The notes under the pieces were generated by a model. The model made no database searches and was not told the origin of the DNA. It worked only from the letters and a program-made list of their open reading frames with translations. Positions 9,439-18,937 of a stretch of 64,000 bases of DNA are shown here, piece by piece; within the stretch, counting starts at the first letter, position 1, and each line of letters begins with the position of its first letter. Source of the stretch: CBDFHB01 sp965250115. GTDB lineage: Bacteria; Acidobacteriota; Vicinamibacteria; Marinacidobacterales; SMYC01. The stretch is from contig CBDFNJ010000002.1 in assembly GCA_965250115.1 (NCBI GenBank), forward strand, positions 1,798,001-1,862,000, read 5' to 3'. The translations under genes were made by a program, and so were the position numbers.

Positions 9439-10377
9439 ATGGGAATTCTCGATATAAGGGATCTGACCAAAGACTACCTCGTTGGATCTTTTCGAAAGCG
9501 GCGCCGCCCGGCGCTCAGCGATCTCAACTTGCAGGTTGAGGAGGGCGAGATCTTCGGCCTCGTTGGGCCGAATGGCGCCGGCAAGACGACGACCCTCAAG
9601 CTTTTGATGGGGCTCATCTATCCGACGAGGGGCGAGGCGACGATTCTCGGGCGGCCGATTGACGACCTCGAGATGAAACGCCAGATCGGCTACCTTCCAG
9701 AGCATCCTTACTTCTACGACTATTTGACGGGTCGTGAGCTGCTCACCTATTTTGCGCAGCTCTTCGGACTCAGCCGCTCGGAGCAACGGGAGCGCGCGGA
9801 AGAATTGCTCGACAAGGTTGGGATAAGCGAGGCGGCCGACGTTCCGCTACGCAAGTATTCCAAAGGAATGACGCAAAGGCTCGGGATCGCTCAGGCGCTC
9901 GTGAACCGCCCCAAGCTCGTGTTCTTCGACGAGCCGATGTCGGGGCTCGATCCCATGGGGCGCCGCGACATGACGCATCTTGTCCGCGATCTCGGCGATT
10001 CCGGCGTGACGGTCTTTTTCTCCTCTCACATTCTGCCCGATGTCGAGCAGCTCTGCGACAGGGTCGGAATCCTGAACCAGGGCAGACTCGCCGAGCTCGG
10101 AGCCTTGTCCCAGATACTGGAGGTTTCGGTCCGTGAGGTCGAAGTCGTCGCGGAGAACGTGAGCGAGGACCTCGAGGCCAAGATTCGTGGCGAGTCGAGC
10201 GCCTTTCGGCGCGCAGGCGAGCGATGCGAGATCGCCTTCGCCGATACCGATGCCTTCGACGCCATGCTCCCGGTCTTCGTCGAGCGCGGCGCAAGACTCG
10301 TTTCCGTTCATCAGGTCAGGCGGACGCTCGAGGACCATTTCGTTCGCGAGATCGCAGCGGCGGTAGTGGAGCCTTGA
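9439..10377 (+). CDS. ABC transporter ATP-binding protein (PilH-like position)
   Basis: Cytoplasmic ATPase subunit of an ABC exporter, 312 aa. Walker A is GPNGAGKT, the signature is YSKGMTQRLG (a variant LSGGQ seen in gliding/ABC-2 type ATPases), Walker B is LVFFDEPMSGLDP and the H-loop is FFSSHIL. A C-terminal extension of about 90 residues follows. Its stop overlaps the TTG of the permease (TTGA). In Myxococcus pil clusters an ABC transporter (pilGHI) sits between pilA and pilD. By position this pair is the counterpart; orthology is inferred. Confidence 0.9.
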   Translation: MGILDIRDLTKDYLVGSFRKRRRPALSDLNLQVEEGEIFGLVGPNGAGKTTTLKLLMGLIYPTRGEATILGRPIDDLEMKRQIGYLPEHPYFYDYLTGRELLTYFAQLFGLSRSEQRERAEELLDKVGISEAADVPLRKYSKGMTQRLGIAQALVNRPKLVFFDEPMSGLDPMGRRDMTHLVRDLGDSGVTVFFSSHILPDVEQLCDRVGILNQGRLAELGALSQILEVSVREVEVVAENVSEDLEAKIRGESSAFRRAGERCEIAFADTDAFDAMLPVFVERGARLVSVHQVRRTLEDHFVREIAAAVVEP

Positions 10378-11141
10378 GAGAGATCGGCTACGTCGCGCTC
10401 AATACCTACCGCGAAACGGTTCGCGACAAGGTGCTCTACAATCTCGTCCTGTTTGCGCTCCTCATGATCTCGAGCTCCTACGTTCTAGGGAAAATCTCCG
10501 TCTATCAGGAGGCCAAGATCACCAAGGACCTCGGACTCGCTTCGATCTCCGTCTTCGGGATGGTGATCGCGATCTTCATCGGCATCAGTCTCGTGTCGAA
10601 GGAGATCGACAAACGGACGCTCTACAGCGTCTTGCCGAAGCCGATGTCCCGGGTGCAGTTCCTGCTCGGTAAATACTTCGGGCTACTGACGACGCTTTTC
10701 GTCAACGTGGCCATCATGACGGCAGGGCTCAACCTGCTGCTCTTCATCATGGACCAGCCCTTCGAGCCCGCGCTGCTGAAGGCAATCTACCTCATCTACG
10801 TCAAGCTCGCGGTCCTCGTCGGCGTCGCCATCCTGTTCAGCACTTTCACGTCCTCGATTCTCGCGAGCCTATTCACCGGCTTCATCTACGTCGCCGGATA
10901 CTTCTCGGCGGATCTCAAGAACTTCGAGAACGTGGTGGACTCGACTTTCCTTCCACAACTGACGCGAGCTCTCTACTACCTGCTACCGAATTTCAAGAAC
11001 TTCGACGTCAAGGCGGCGGCGGTGGCTGGGGATCCGATTGCCTTTTCCCAGCTCGGCTGGACCACGCTCTACGCTCTGTTTTACATCACGCTCCTTCTGA
11101 CCGTCTCCGCTTTGATTTTTCAGAGACGGGATTTGAAGTAG
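10374..11141 (+). CDS. ABC-2 type permease (PilI-like position)
   Basis: Inner-membrane partner of the preceding ATPase, 255 aa with about six hydrophobic helices: LYNLVLFALLMISSSYVLG, ISVFGMVIAIFIGISLV, LTTLFVNVAIMTAGLNLLLF, KLAVLVGVAILF, SLFTGFIYVAGYF and the end helix ALFYITLLLTVSALIF. The motif VSKEIDKRTLYSVLPKPMSR between helices 2 and 3 is typical of ABC-2 permeases. It starts at TTG 10374 inside the ATPase stop, with REIGYVALNTYRETVRDKVL as its N-terminus. The exported substrate is unknown. Confidence 0.9.
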   Translation: MREIGYVALNTYRETVRDKVLYNLVLFALLMISSSYVLGKISVYQEAKITKDLGLASISVFGMVIAIFIGISLVSKEIDKRTLYSVLPKPMSRVQFLLGKYFGLLTTLFVNVAIMTAGLNLLLFIMDQPFEPALLKAIYLIYVKLAVLVGVAILFSTFTSSILASLFTGFIYVAGYFSADLKNFENVVDSTFLPQLTRALYYLLPNFKNFDVKAAAVAGDPIAFSQLGWTTLYALFYITLLLTVSALIFQRRDLK

Positions 11142-11148
11142 TAGACCC

Positions 11149-12066
11149 ATGAGCTCCGCGAGCGGCGGTCTGAGCGCCGGCAAGTTCCGTGGCGGGGGGC
11201 TTGTCGCGACATGGGCGCCGATCGTCGTGTTGGTCGGACTCGTCTATGCGACGCAGAAACACATCGACCGAACCCTCGGCGAGTATCGTTCCACGGAGGA
11301 GGTCCTCTATATCGAGAGCGGCGAGCTGCTGAAGAGGGTGGTCATCGGCTTCGACAGTCTCGCTGCGGACCTCTACTGGCTGCGTACCGTGCAGTATTTC
11401 GGCGGCAAACGGCTCCAGCTGACCAACAAGAACTACGACCTCCTGGAGCCCCTGCTGCGTATCACCACGACCCTAGACCCCAACTTCAAGATCGCTTATA
11501 CCTATGGCTCGACGTTTCTGTCCGAGCCGTTTCCATTCGGAGCCGACGCGCCCTTGAAGGGCATCGAGCTCGTCGAGGAGGGAATGAGGAACCATCCGGA
11601 CTACTGGCGGTTCTACCTCGATAAGGGTTTCATCTACTACTGGTACCTTGAGGACTACGAGAAGGCGGCCGAGACGTTTCTCGAAGGCAGCAAGATTCCC
11701 GGCGCGCCCTATTGGATGGTGGGTACGGCGGGACGTACTTTGGCGCAAGGCGGCGACCGGCAGACGGCTCGAGGACTGTGGCGGATTCTCTACGAGACCT
11801 CCGAGACGGATCAGCAGCGCGAGAACGCGGCGATTCACCTCAGGCAGCTCGATGCTCTCGACCAGATCGAGGTGCTCGACGCGGTTCTTGCCAGCTACAG
11901 CGAAGCAACGGGAAACAAGGCCATGAGCCTCAACGAGCTCGTCGAGGCCGGCTACTTGAAGGGGCTTCCCGCGGACCCGACGGGCGTGCCTTACCATCTC
12001 GACGGTGAGCATCAAAAGGTCGAGATCTCCCCGGGATCGCAGCTCCAAGGCTTGCCGACCCGCTGA
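11149..12066 (+). CDS. Membrane-anchored TPR-type protein in the pil cluster
   Basis: A protein of 305 aa with one N-terminal helix (WAPIVVLVGLVYA) and an extracytoplasmic or cytoplasmic region of helical repeats (FDSLAADLYWLRTVQYFGGKR, DKGFIYYWYLEDYEKAAETFLEGS), ending in a small domain around LNELVEAGYLKGLPADP. The latter resembles the tail of general-secretion pseudopilin-related proteins. It starts 8 bases after the permease and ends just before the prepilin peptidase, so it is part of the same transcript. It may be the PilG-like third component of the ABC exporter; that is inference from order only. Confidence 0.75.
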   Translation: MSSASGGLSAGKFRGGGLVATWAPIVVLVGLVYATQKHIDRTLGEYRSTEEVLYIESGELLKRVVIGFDSLAADLYWLRTVQYFGGKRLQLTNKNYDLLEPLLRITTTLDPNFKIAYTYGSTFLSEPFPFGADAPLKGIELVEEGMRNHPDYWRFYLDKGFIYYWYLEDYEKAAETFLEGSKIPGAPYWMVGTAGRTLAQGGDRQTARGLWRILYETSETDQQRENAAIHLRQLDALDQIEVLDAVLASYSEATGNKAMSLNELVEAGYLKGLPADPTGVPYHLDGEHQKVEISPGSQLQGLPTR

Positions 12067-12076
12067 CGGCGCTCTC

Positions 12077-12868
12077 GTGCTGGACTCGGCTCTCGAACGC
12101 TCACCCTGGGTGCTTCCGGTTTTCGGCGCTCTCTTCGGCCTCGTTTGGGGCAGTTTCCTCAACGTCGTCATACACCGCTTGCCGATTGGCGAATCCCTAG
12201 TCACGCCGCGCTCTCGATGCCCGAGCTGCAAGAAACCTGTCCCCGGTTACGACAACGTTCCGGTGCTCAGCTATCTCCTCCTCGGCGGCAAGTGTCGTCA
12301 CTGCCGAACCCCGATCTCAATCCGCTACCCTTTCGTCGAAGCGGTGGTCGGCGGCGCTTCGGTGGCGTCGTTACTCCGTCACGGCCCCTCGCTCGACTAC
12401 GTCTGCGAGTTCGCCTTCGTCGCTTCGATGGTCGCGCTCATCTTCATCGACTACGACCATCAGATCTTGCCGGACTGGATCACCTTGTCCGGTATGCTTG
12501 TCGCACTCGCCGTCGCATGGCCGCGGTATAACATGACTTTCGTGGAAGCGCTGAAGGGGGCGGCTCTCGGCGCGGGGTCACTCTTGTTCGTCTCCGAAGT
12601 CTATTTCCGGCTCCGGAAGATCGAGGGGCTGGGCTTCGGTGATGTCAAGATGATGGGGATGGTTGGTGCCTATCTCGGTTGGAAAGGCGTGGTGCTGACC
12701 CTCTTTCTGGGTTCGCTGAGCGGATCGATCATAGGCCTCGCGCTCATGGCGCGGAGCAAGGGGGGTATGCAAACGAAGTTACCCTTCGGAACGTTCTTGG
12801 GCATGGGTGCCATCGCGACGGTCTATCTCGGTCAACCCGTCATGGAGTGGTACTCCGGACTTTTCTGA
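12077..12868 (+). CDS. pilD: Prepilin peptidase/N-methyltransferase PilD
   Basis: Inner-membrane aspartic protease that cuts the pilin leader and methylates the new N-terminus. From GTG 12077 it is 263 aa. The N-terminal domain has GSFLNVVIHRLP and two CxxC pairs (C48/C51, C73/C76) that bind zinc. The catalytic aspartates are D125 in FIDYDHQILPD and D189 in GFGDVKMM. About eight membrane helices follow the family pattern. An in-frame ATG at 12005 would overlap the TPR gene by 62 bases; the GTG, 11 bases past its stop, is more likely. It closes the pil cluster. Confidence 0.93.
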   Translation: MLDSALERSPWVLPVFGALFGLVWGSFLNVVIHRLPIGESLVTPRSRCPSCKKPVPGYDNVPVLSYLLLGGKCRHCRTPISIRYPFVEAVVGGASVASLLRHGPSLDYVCEFAFVASMVALIFIDYDHQILPDWITLSGMLVALAVAWPRYNMTFVEALKGAALGAGSLLFVSEVYFRLRKIEGLGFGDVKMMGMVGAYLGWKGVVLTLFLGSLSGSIIGLALMARSKGGMQTKLPFGTFLGMGAIATVYLGQPVMEWYSGLF

Positions 12869-12930
12869 AAGCGAGCTCGTCGACGTGTTAACGAGAGAGA
12901 CCAGGGTTCGTCTTTTCCTGGCCTTTCTCT

Positions 12931-14015
12931 GCCTTGGTGCACAACTCCGATAGAGGCCGATAGCTCGCTTGGCCCCGACTCCCATCATCCGATCATCTCG
13001 CTATCAGGCATCCCGAGCGCCGTCATCGTGTTGAGAATCTTGCACCCGATCCTTGCCTCGACTCTCTGTGCCGCCAACCCTCTCGCTCGCATCGCTGAGC
13101 CCACGATAGCCTTGTAGCGATGGAACGTTGTCTCGACTTTGCTCCGGTTGCTGTAGCCCGATTCTGTGTGCCACTTTCGTTTGCCGAGCCGAGCTTGTGC
13201 TGCAATGTTGCGATTGCGCTGTCGGCTGCTCGCCGGCCCCGATGCGAGCTGGGCGCCCTTGCGCGGCGGTATCAGCACCCTCGGCGAGCGATGAGCGCTG
13301 TGATTCTCGATCGCCTCATAGACGCCGCTGGCGTCGTATGCGGTGTCAGCTCTGGCCGATGAGATGGGACTGTCGATCTGTCCGACAAGCGATGCAACCC
13401 GCGATGAATCGCGGGCTCTTTTGCTCGTCAGCTCGCCGGCGACGACTTCGCCAGTCTGCTCGTCGACACACAGATGGAGCTTGCGATAGTCCCTGCTCTT
13501 TGGTGCTCTGCGCAGCTGGCCGGCGTGGACAGCGAGACCGCTGCTGTCGATCAAGGTGTGCAACGGCGTCTTCTGCTTGTCTTGGTAGAAGGGGACCTTA
13601 CCCAGCTTCGCCTTGCGCCTCGAAATCGTGGTGTGATCGGGCACATCATTGTCTAGCTTCATCAGAGCGAACAACGATCGCAGCAATCCCTCGCTCTGCC
13701 TAGATGACAGATGAAACACCATGCCCAGGGTGACAGCCGTCTCGATGGCGTGGTTCGAGTACTTGCGTTGACGGCCCGGTTTCCTCCTCCTCGGCCGGGG
13801 CGCGTCCCAGTTCACAAGCTTGCCGGCGGTGAGCGAGATCCAGACGGTCAGGCTCCCACGGTTGCGTAGACCCGCCTCATATTCACGCCAATTCCTCACG
13901 CGATAGGCCTTCTTCACATACTTCCGCTGAGTGCGTTTGAAAATGCTCATGGGGAACCTCGTATCCGTGAGTACAGGACAATTGTGGACCGAGATCGCGA
14001 GTTGTGCACCAAGGC
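12931..14015 (-). mobile_element. IS5-family element (IS903-like)
   Basis: About 1.09 kb, bounded by inverted repeats beginning GCCTTGGTGCACAACTC at 12931-12947 and its complement at 13999-14015. It holds a single transposase gene on the minus strand. No clear direct target duplication is visible in the flanks (TTTCTCT and AACGTTG), so the element may be old or its outer ends slightly misplaced. It lies between pilD and a metalloprotease gene and breaks neither. Confidence 0.82.
12985..13950 (-). CDS. IS5-family transposase
   Basis: 321 aa from ATG 13950 (MSIFKRTQRKYVKKAY). The N-terminal part has NRGSLTVWIS and GRQRKYSNHAIETAVTLG, and the middle has VPDHTTISRRKAKLG. The catalytic triad lies in TLIDSSGLAVHA, SARADTAYDASGVY and YSNRSKVETTFHRYK. 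The frame is complete, so the protein may be active. Confidence 0.92.
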   Translation of the reverse strand: MSIFKRTQRKYVKKAYRVRNWREYEAGLRNRGSLTVWISLTAGKLVNWDAPRPRRRKPGRQRKYSNHAIETAVTLGMVFHLSSRQSEGLLRSLFALMKLDNDVPDHTTISRRKAKLGKVPFYQDKQKTPLHTLIDSSGLAVHAGQLRRAPKSRDYRKLHLCVDEQTGEVVAGELTSKRARDSSRVASLVGQIDSPISSARADTAYDASGVYEAIENHSAHRSPRVLIPPRKGAQLASGPASSRQRNRNIAAQARLGKRKWHTESGYSNRSKVETTFHRYKAIVGSAMRARGLAAQRVEARIGCKILNTMTALGMPDSEMIG

Positions 14016-14055
14016 AACGTTGAAGCGGTTCTGGTACTCGTCCTACGAATCCGAT

Positions 14056-14730
14056 ATGACGACCGGACCCGATGGGCGGCGACAACCGCCGCGCCGGCGG
14101 CCCCAAGAGCCCCCTTGGGGGCGGCCGTGGGAATGGTTTCGGCAACGCGCGTTCGGCGTGCCCGAGAGCGTCAATCCAATCGAGTTTTGGGCTCGCGTCG
14201 TTCTCTTCGCGTTCCTGCTCCCGCTCAGCTACCGCTACGTGCTGGCGCCCATCGAGCGCTCGCAGGTCTCCTGGGGCATCACGCATTTTCTGCTCTCACG
14301 GGTCAACTTGGTTTTTCACGAGGCCGGCCACATCATTCTCGGCTTATTCGGCGAGCTCATCGCCGCCCTAGGCGGCTCGCTGTTGCAGGTGCTCGTTCCA
14401 CTCGTCTGTGTGGCCGCGTTTCTACGGCACGTCAATCCCTTCGGGGCGGCGGTCGCGACGTGGTGGGCAGGACAAAGCCTGGTCGACCTCGCGCCTTACA
14501 TCGATGATGCACGATCGCAGGAGCTCGTGCTCCTTGGAGGCGTCACCGGCCGCGATGTGCCCGGCTATCACGACTGGAACAACGTTCTCTCAAGGCTCGG
14601 GCTCCTGCCATACGACCACGGCGTTGCCAGACTTGCCCATTTTTTGGGAGCTTTGTTCATCCTCTCGGCGCTCATTTGGGGCGGCTACGTGCTCGTCGCT
14701 CAGTATCGCAAGCGAGAGACTCTGATCTAG
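14056..14730 (+). CDS. Membrane zinc metalloprotease-like protein (HEAGH)
   Basis: A protein of 224 aa with a proline/arginine-rich cytoplasmic N-terminus, then helices FWARVVLFAFLLPLSYRYV, HFLLSRVNLVFHEAGHIILGLFG and LLQVLVPLVCVAAFL, and a C-terminal helix. The HEAGH sequence inside a membrane helix is the zinc-binding motif of site-2-type (M50-like) proteases. FHDWNN-like residues later in the chain (GYHDWNNVLSRLG) recur in this family of small HEAGH proteins. ATG 14056 is preferred because the open frame upstream runs into the IS5 end. Substrate unknown. Confidence 0.7.
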   Translation: MTTGPDGRRQPPRRRPQEPPWGRPWEWFRQRAFGVPESVNPIEFWARVVLFAFLLPLSYRYVLAPIERSQVSWGITHFLLSRVNLVFHEAGHIILGLFGELIAALGGSLLQVLVPLVCVAAFLRHVNPFGAAVATWWAGQSLVDLAPYIDDARSQELVLLGGVTGRDVPGYHDWNNVLSRLGLLPYDHGVARLAHFLGALFILSALIWGGYVLVAQYRKRETLI

Positions 14731-14769
14731 CTCGCTGAGAAGGTAGGATCGAGGGTAAGGAGGCGGCAC

Positions 14770-15882
14770 ATGCAGAATCGAAGGGATTTTCTCGAAGGGT
14801 TCGCGGGCGCGGCGGGTGGGATCTTTTTCGTAGGCTGCGGTTTGGCCGAGGCTGCCGGGGCGTTTCTCCAATCCGGCACGTCCTCGCGACGCCGAGAAGT
14901 ATCGGTGAATGGACGGCGGGTGAAGACCGTGGATATCCACTGTCATAGCCTAGTTCCCGAGGTCTGGGAGCTCATCAAGGACCGCGAGCCAGGCGACGAA
15001 TTGAGAAACCAGCTCGACGGCCCCCAAGGAGCCGAGCTCGACTTGAACAACCTGCAAGATCGTTTGAGCTGGATGGACGAACAGGGCTTCGACGTACAGG
15101 CTGTCAGCATCAATCCCTTCTGGTACGCGGCTGGCCGGGATCTGGCAGTGGAAATCATCAAGCTCCAGAACGAGAAGATGGTCGAGCTATGTGCCTCGGA
15201 ACCGGATCGCTTCGTTGGATTGGCAACCATCGCGTTGCAGTATCCCTACCTGGCTGCCGAGCAGTTGGAAGACGGGGTCCGGCGACTGGGACTACGAGGT
15301 TGCCTCATCGGTGGCAGCGTCAATGGACGGGAGCTCTCTGACCCGCGGTTCCACCCGTTCTGGGCCGAGGCTGAAGAGCTGGGCTGCGTGGTGTTCATCC
15401 ATCCCCAGCGAGGGGTCTCCCTCGGCAACTCCCGCCTTCAGGGAAACGGTATGCTGACCAACGTGATTGGGAATCCCTTGGAGACCACCACCGCGCTATC
15501 CCATTTGATCTTCGAAGGGACACTCGACCGCTTCCCGGGCGTGAAGATCTGTGCCGCCCACGGGGGCGGCTACCTCCCGTCTTACATTGGCCGCTCCGAC
15601 GTTTGCGGTAGCCGGTCGGCGGAGCTGTGCCGGCCGGTAGGAAAGCCACCCAGCGAGTATCTCAAACAACTCTATTTCGATTCGATGGTCTTTAGCGACG
15701 AGGGACTCCGACACCTGGTCGCGGAAGCCGGCGCCAGCCAGATTATCCTCGGCACCGATTATCCCTATGGCTGGACGGACGAGGCCGTCGATCACGTCCT
15801 CCGATCCTCCAGCTTGAGCGACGCCGAAAAGGAAGCGATCCTCGGCGGCAATGCCGTGGAGCTTTTGCGCATCGGTTCCTAG
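14770..15882 (+). CDS. Secreted amidohydrolase-2 family protein (ACMSD-like)
   Basis: TIM-barrel metal hydrolase/decarboxylase, 370 aa. The N-terminus NRRDFLEGFAGAAGGIFFVG resembles a twin-arginine signal, with a Cys that could be lipidated. Metal-binding residues appear in order: HxH in VDIHCHS, then FIHPQRG, CAAHGGGYLPSYIGR and the Asp of LGTDYPYGW. This is the pattern of aminocarboxymuconate-semialdehyde decarboxylase and gamma-resorcylate decarboxylase relatives. The ribosome site AGGAGG lies 5 bases before ATG 14770. The physiological substrate cannot be told from sequence. Confidence 0.85.
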   Translation: MQNRRDFLEGFAGAAGGIFFVGCGLAEAAGAFLQSGTSSRRREVSVNGRRVKTVDIHCHSLVPEVWELIKDREPGDELRNQLDGPQGAELDLNNLQDRLSWMDEQGFDVQAVSINPFWYAAGRDLAVEIIKLQNEKMVELCASEPDRFVGLATIALQYPYLAAEQLEDGVRRLGLRGCLIGGSVNGRELSDPRFHPFWAEAEELGCVVFIHPQRGVSLGNSRLQGNGMLTNVIGNPLETTTALSHLIFEGTLDRFPGVKICAAHGGGYLPSYIGRSDVCGSRSAELCRPVGKPPSEYLKQLYFDSMVFSDEGLRHLVAEAGASQIILGTDYPYGWTDEAVDHVLRSSSLSDAEKEAILGGNAVELLRIGS

Positions 15883-15914
15883 AATCTGCCCGATGCGTTG
15901 TTAAGGAGCGAGAG

Positions 15915-16384
15915 TCATTTCACCACGAATGAGCCATCGAAGCTACGATAGTCTTCGATGGTCTCCACGTGAATTGGGTAGAGGGGCTTCGGCAGAGCAT
16001 CGAGGGAGAAGAACCCCGCGTCGATCGCCTCCACCCCGTCAACCTCAATCGTGCCGGACCATTCGGAAACAGAAAAACGATCGTGAACGTCTGCACCTCG
16101 TCACCGTTTGGATAGGTCACGCTGTACTTCGGATCCGAGTACAGACCAAAAGGAGCGGCGCCCAGCACTTCGATTCCGGTTTCCTCCTTCACCTCGCGCC
16201 GCAGCGCTTCGAGCGCGGAATCCCCCACGTCCACGACGCCAGCTGGAAGACCCCAGTTCAAGAAATCGCCGCGCTTCTGCAGCAGAAGTCGACCATCGCC
16301 GTCGAAAAGCAATCCGCGCACTCCGGGAATCACGATCTTCATGTTTCCGATGCGCGCACGAAGTTGTCGGATGTAATCGGGCAT
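15915..16384 (-). pseudogene. Nudix hydrolase, one frameshift
   Basis: Hydrolase of nucleoside-diphosphate-linked compounds. It starts at ATG 16384 (MPDYIRQLRARIG) after GAGGTG. The Nudix box is PAGVVDVGDSALEALRREVKEETGI. At about 16063-16075 the frame shifts by -1 in a T-run. The shifted frame continues with family-like sequence (SEWSGTIEVDGVEAIDAGFFSLDALPKPL) to a TGA at 15915-15917. One extra T would restore about 157 aa. It reads toward the amidohydrolase gene. Confidence 0.82.
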
Positions 16385-16469
16385 ATTCACCTCATCCCTC
16401 GCGATCACGGGGAGCCGGAATCTAGAAGAGACTAGCAGACAGGTGGTTCGGAACCGACGTCCGAGCTAT

Positions 16470-17833
16470 CTACCGACTGCCGCCCGGTACGGGGACGGGG
16501 ACCCGCTCGCGGCGATTCGCCGATGCGGTGAGCTTTGTGAGCTCCAGCATGTTCCGATAGCTCCGCTGGAGACGAGCCTTGAGCTTGGGGACGGTGAGCC
16601 CTTCGTCCCGCGCCCGTCTCTCTACCTTGCGCTCCGCAGTGGCGACGCCGGGCCAGAGCTCGCCGCCGAGCCGAGCTTCGAGGTCCTCGTCGTATCCGAA
16701 ACCGAAGGCGAGGATACTCGGGGGAGGCACTTGATAGTTGTCCTCGAGGCCCAGCGCGCCGAAGGGGAAGTTCCGAGCCCAGTCTGCGTGGTATCCGATG
16801 AGCTTCTTCGACGCGTTCACCGAGACGAGTCCGTGCGGCACGCAGTTGATGTCAGAGATGCGATAGCGGCTTCGCAGCAAGTCCGTCAAGTTGACCGCGG
16901 CCTGGAGCTGGGCTGGGGTGATGAGATCGCCGCCCGCGCTCCACTGACTCTCGAAGGCGACCCCGATGAAGCTTTCGTTGAGGTTCAGATAGTAATGGCT
17001 CTCGTCGCCCCAAATGGAGACACCAGCATGGACCGCGACCGTGTCGTCGGACACGACCCGGTAGACCTGACCAAAACGGTCGATTACGTAATTGTAGATC
17101 TCGCGTCGGCTCAGCCAGCCGATGAGGTCGAGGGTGGTCGAGAGAATGTTGCGATTGAACTCCCGTGCAAAGGGGGCATATCGCTCTGGGAAGCGTGATA
17201 GACGATGCCAACGGGCTTCTTGCCCATGGGGACCGGGGGCGCGCCGTCGCGCGGAAAGGCGAGAAACTCCCTCGCCTTTCCCCTCGTCTGAAAGGAGGTC
17301 ACGATGCGAAGCCCGTTGCTCCAAAGCTTCTCATCGCCTTCCTCCTGAACGAGCCACACCTGTCTCGGCGGAAAACCCGTTCTCGCCGCGGGATACTTGG
17401 GGTCTGGCAGTGCGGAGGCAGCCTCTGGCGCGGGCACGATCTGGGCGAAGAGCCAGTCCGCCCCGACTTGCGCTTGGGCGTAGCCGACGGTACCGAGGCG
17501 GTAGCTGCCGTAGCCCACCGCACAGACGATGACGAAGACGATCGCGTGTCGGAAGCGATAGAGGGCCCAGAGCGCGCCCCGGGGAAGCGACACGAGGCCT
17601 GCGCGGGGGCTCCACACGAGCTCGCCGAGTGACTCGAGGGCGATGTAGTAGAAGAGGACGATCCTGACGAAGGGGAGCCTCCTCAGCGATTCGGGGCGCT
17701 TGTCGAACTCGTAGAGGGTCCGCTTGATGAACCAGAGCTTATTGACCGGGTCCTGGATACGCGAGGAAAGGAAGTCGAGGCTGCGCCGCAACCGCGGATG
17801 TGGAAGCGACCCCGGCGAGCTCAGGCCCGGCAT
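16470..17833 (-). pseudogene. Membrane-anchored N-acetylmuramoyl-L-alanine amidase, one frameshift
   Basis: Peptidoglycan amidase of the Amidase_2/PGRP fold. The N-terminal region is cytoplasmic (NKLWFIKRTLYEFDKRPESLRRLPF), followed by a membrane helix near HAIVFVIVCAVGYGSYRLG. The catalytic domain has GIVYHASQSDM, VYRVVSDDTVAVHAG, LNESFIGVAFES and the late zinc-site region CVPHGLVSVN/IGYHADWARNFPFGAL. A frameshift at about 17176-17180, in a run of five C (ATGCCCCCTTT), separates SQSDM from APFAREFNRN; six C would restore the frame. It begins 41 bases after the actin-like gene on the same strand, so it is probably the third gene of that operon. Confidence 0.85.
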
Positions 17834-17873
17834 CTCGTCTCCGGCTGGATCGTAAGCCTCTCCCGAGAACCCG

Positions 17874-18883
17874 TCAGTTGTCGTAGACCGCCGCGATAAA
17901 GGCGCCCCGCGCCGTTGCCTGCGTGGGATGCGCGGAGAGCCTCACTTCCGAGATGGGCACGGGACACTTCGAGACCTCGAGCGCTTTTTCGAATCTCTCG
18001 CGAAAACCTTTGGGCTGCGCCGTGCCTCCCGCGAGGACTACAGGTACGGGGTGATCGAGTTGGTGGGTCTCGCTCGAGGCTCTGCTGACCGACTTGTTCA
18101 GTGTCTCGAGCAGGCTTCCGATGACCTCGTCATAGTAGATGTGAAGGGCTTCTTCGACTTTGTCTTTCGGCGAGCGCGACAGATCGAGAGACTGCTCCTT
18201 GATCATTTTGACCCGTGTCGCGGACTCACCCGTGACGGACCCGACGCTCTTGTCGATGAAATCGCCCGCCTTGGAGATCGAGAACGACACGACCGGTACG
18301 GAAAGATAGGACAGGCAGGCGTTGCACATCCCGCCACCCGCGGAGATCCCGATACCCGTGAATTTCTCCTTCTCAAGCTCGGAGAAGACGATTGCGAGCC
18401 CTTCGTTGATCGCTTTCGCCTCGTATCCCATTTCGGTGAGGAAGCCGGCCAGGAGCTTCTCGTGATAGATGAGGTCGCTGGGCGAGTCGGCCGGAGCCCC
18501 GGGCACCGAGTAGCACACGAGCTCTCCCTTGTTCTTGGGTTTTTTCAGCAGACCCTGGAGCATCACTTTGATGAGCGTCAGGGCCGACGGCTCGTCGGGG
18601 TTGATCAGGCCTTCGTTCATTGGACGTCGTGTCTCGGCGTTGAACAGACCGGCGAATTTCTCAGCGTTGTTCCCATAGACGAAGAAGTGGCCGTTGTTCT
18701 GATAGTAGTGAACCTTGTTTTGCAGGAGAATATTCTCGGTGATCCGAGAGTAGGGCAGAGGTAGAAACGCGTTCACCTCGACCGATTCCTTGAGCTGGTT
18801 TCCGCCTGGCGGATGGTCATGAGCTTGCTCGTACCGACATCGAGGCCGATACGGCCTTCTCCACTCGCTACCACGCTTTCCAT
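17874..18883 (-). pseudogene. Actin-like ATPase A (MreB/MamK-like), one frameshift near N-terminus
   Basis: Actin/Hsp70-fold protein. From ATG 18883 (MESVVASGEG) after AGGAAGGAG, the phosphate-1 loop is IGLDVGTSKL. A -1 shift at about 18800 (CAGGCGGAAAC) then leads into GNQLKESVEVNAFLPLPYSRITENILLQ. Further motifs are AINEGLAIVFSELE (connect 1), IGISAGGGMCNACLSYLSVP (phosphate 2) and VPVVLAGGTAQPKGF (adenosine). The stop is at 17874. It resembles the gene upstream along its length, so the two arose by duplication. Two different actins side by side suggest a heteropolymer or a filament with a regulator. Confidence 0.85.
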
Positions 18884-18937
18884 TACCGTTGCTCCTTCCT
18901 GGCGCGATTGCAGTCCGTGCCTGCCCTGCTCGCTAGC

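Noticed and set aside
12869..12930. Strong terminator after pilD
   Set aside because: CCAGG/CCTGG can pair around GTTCGTCTTTT, but the stem is short and not followed by a T-run.
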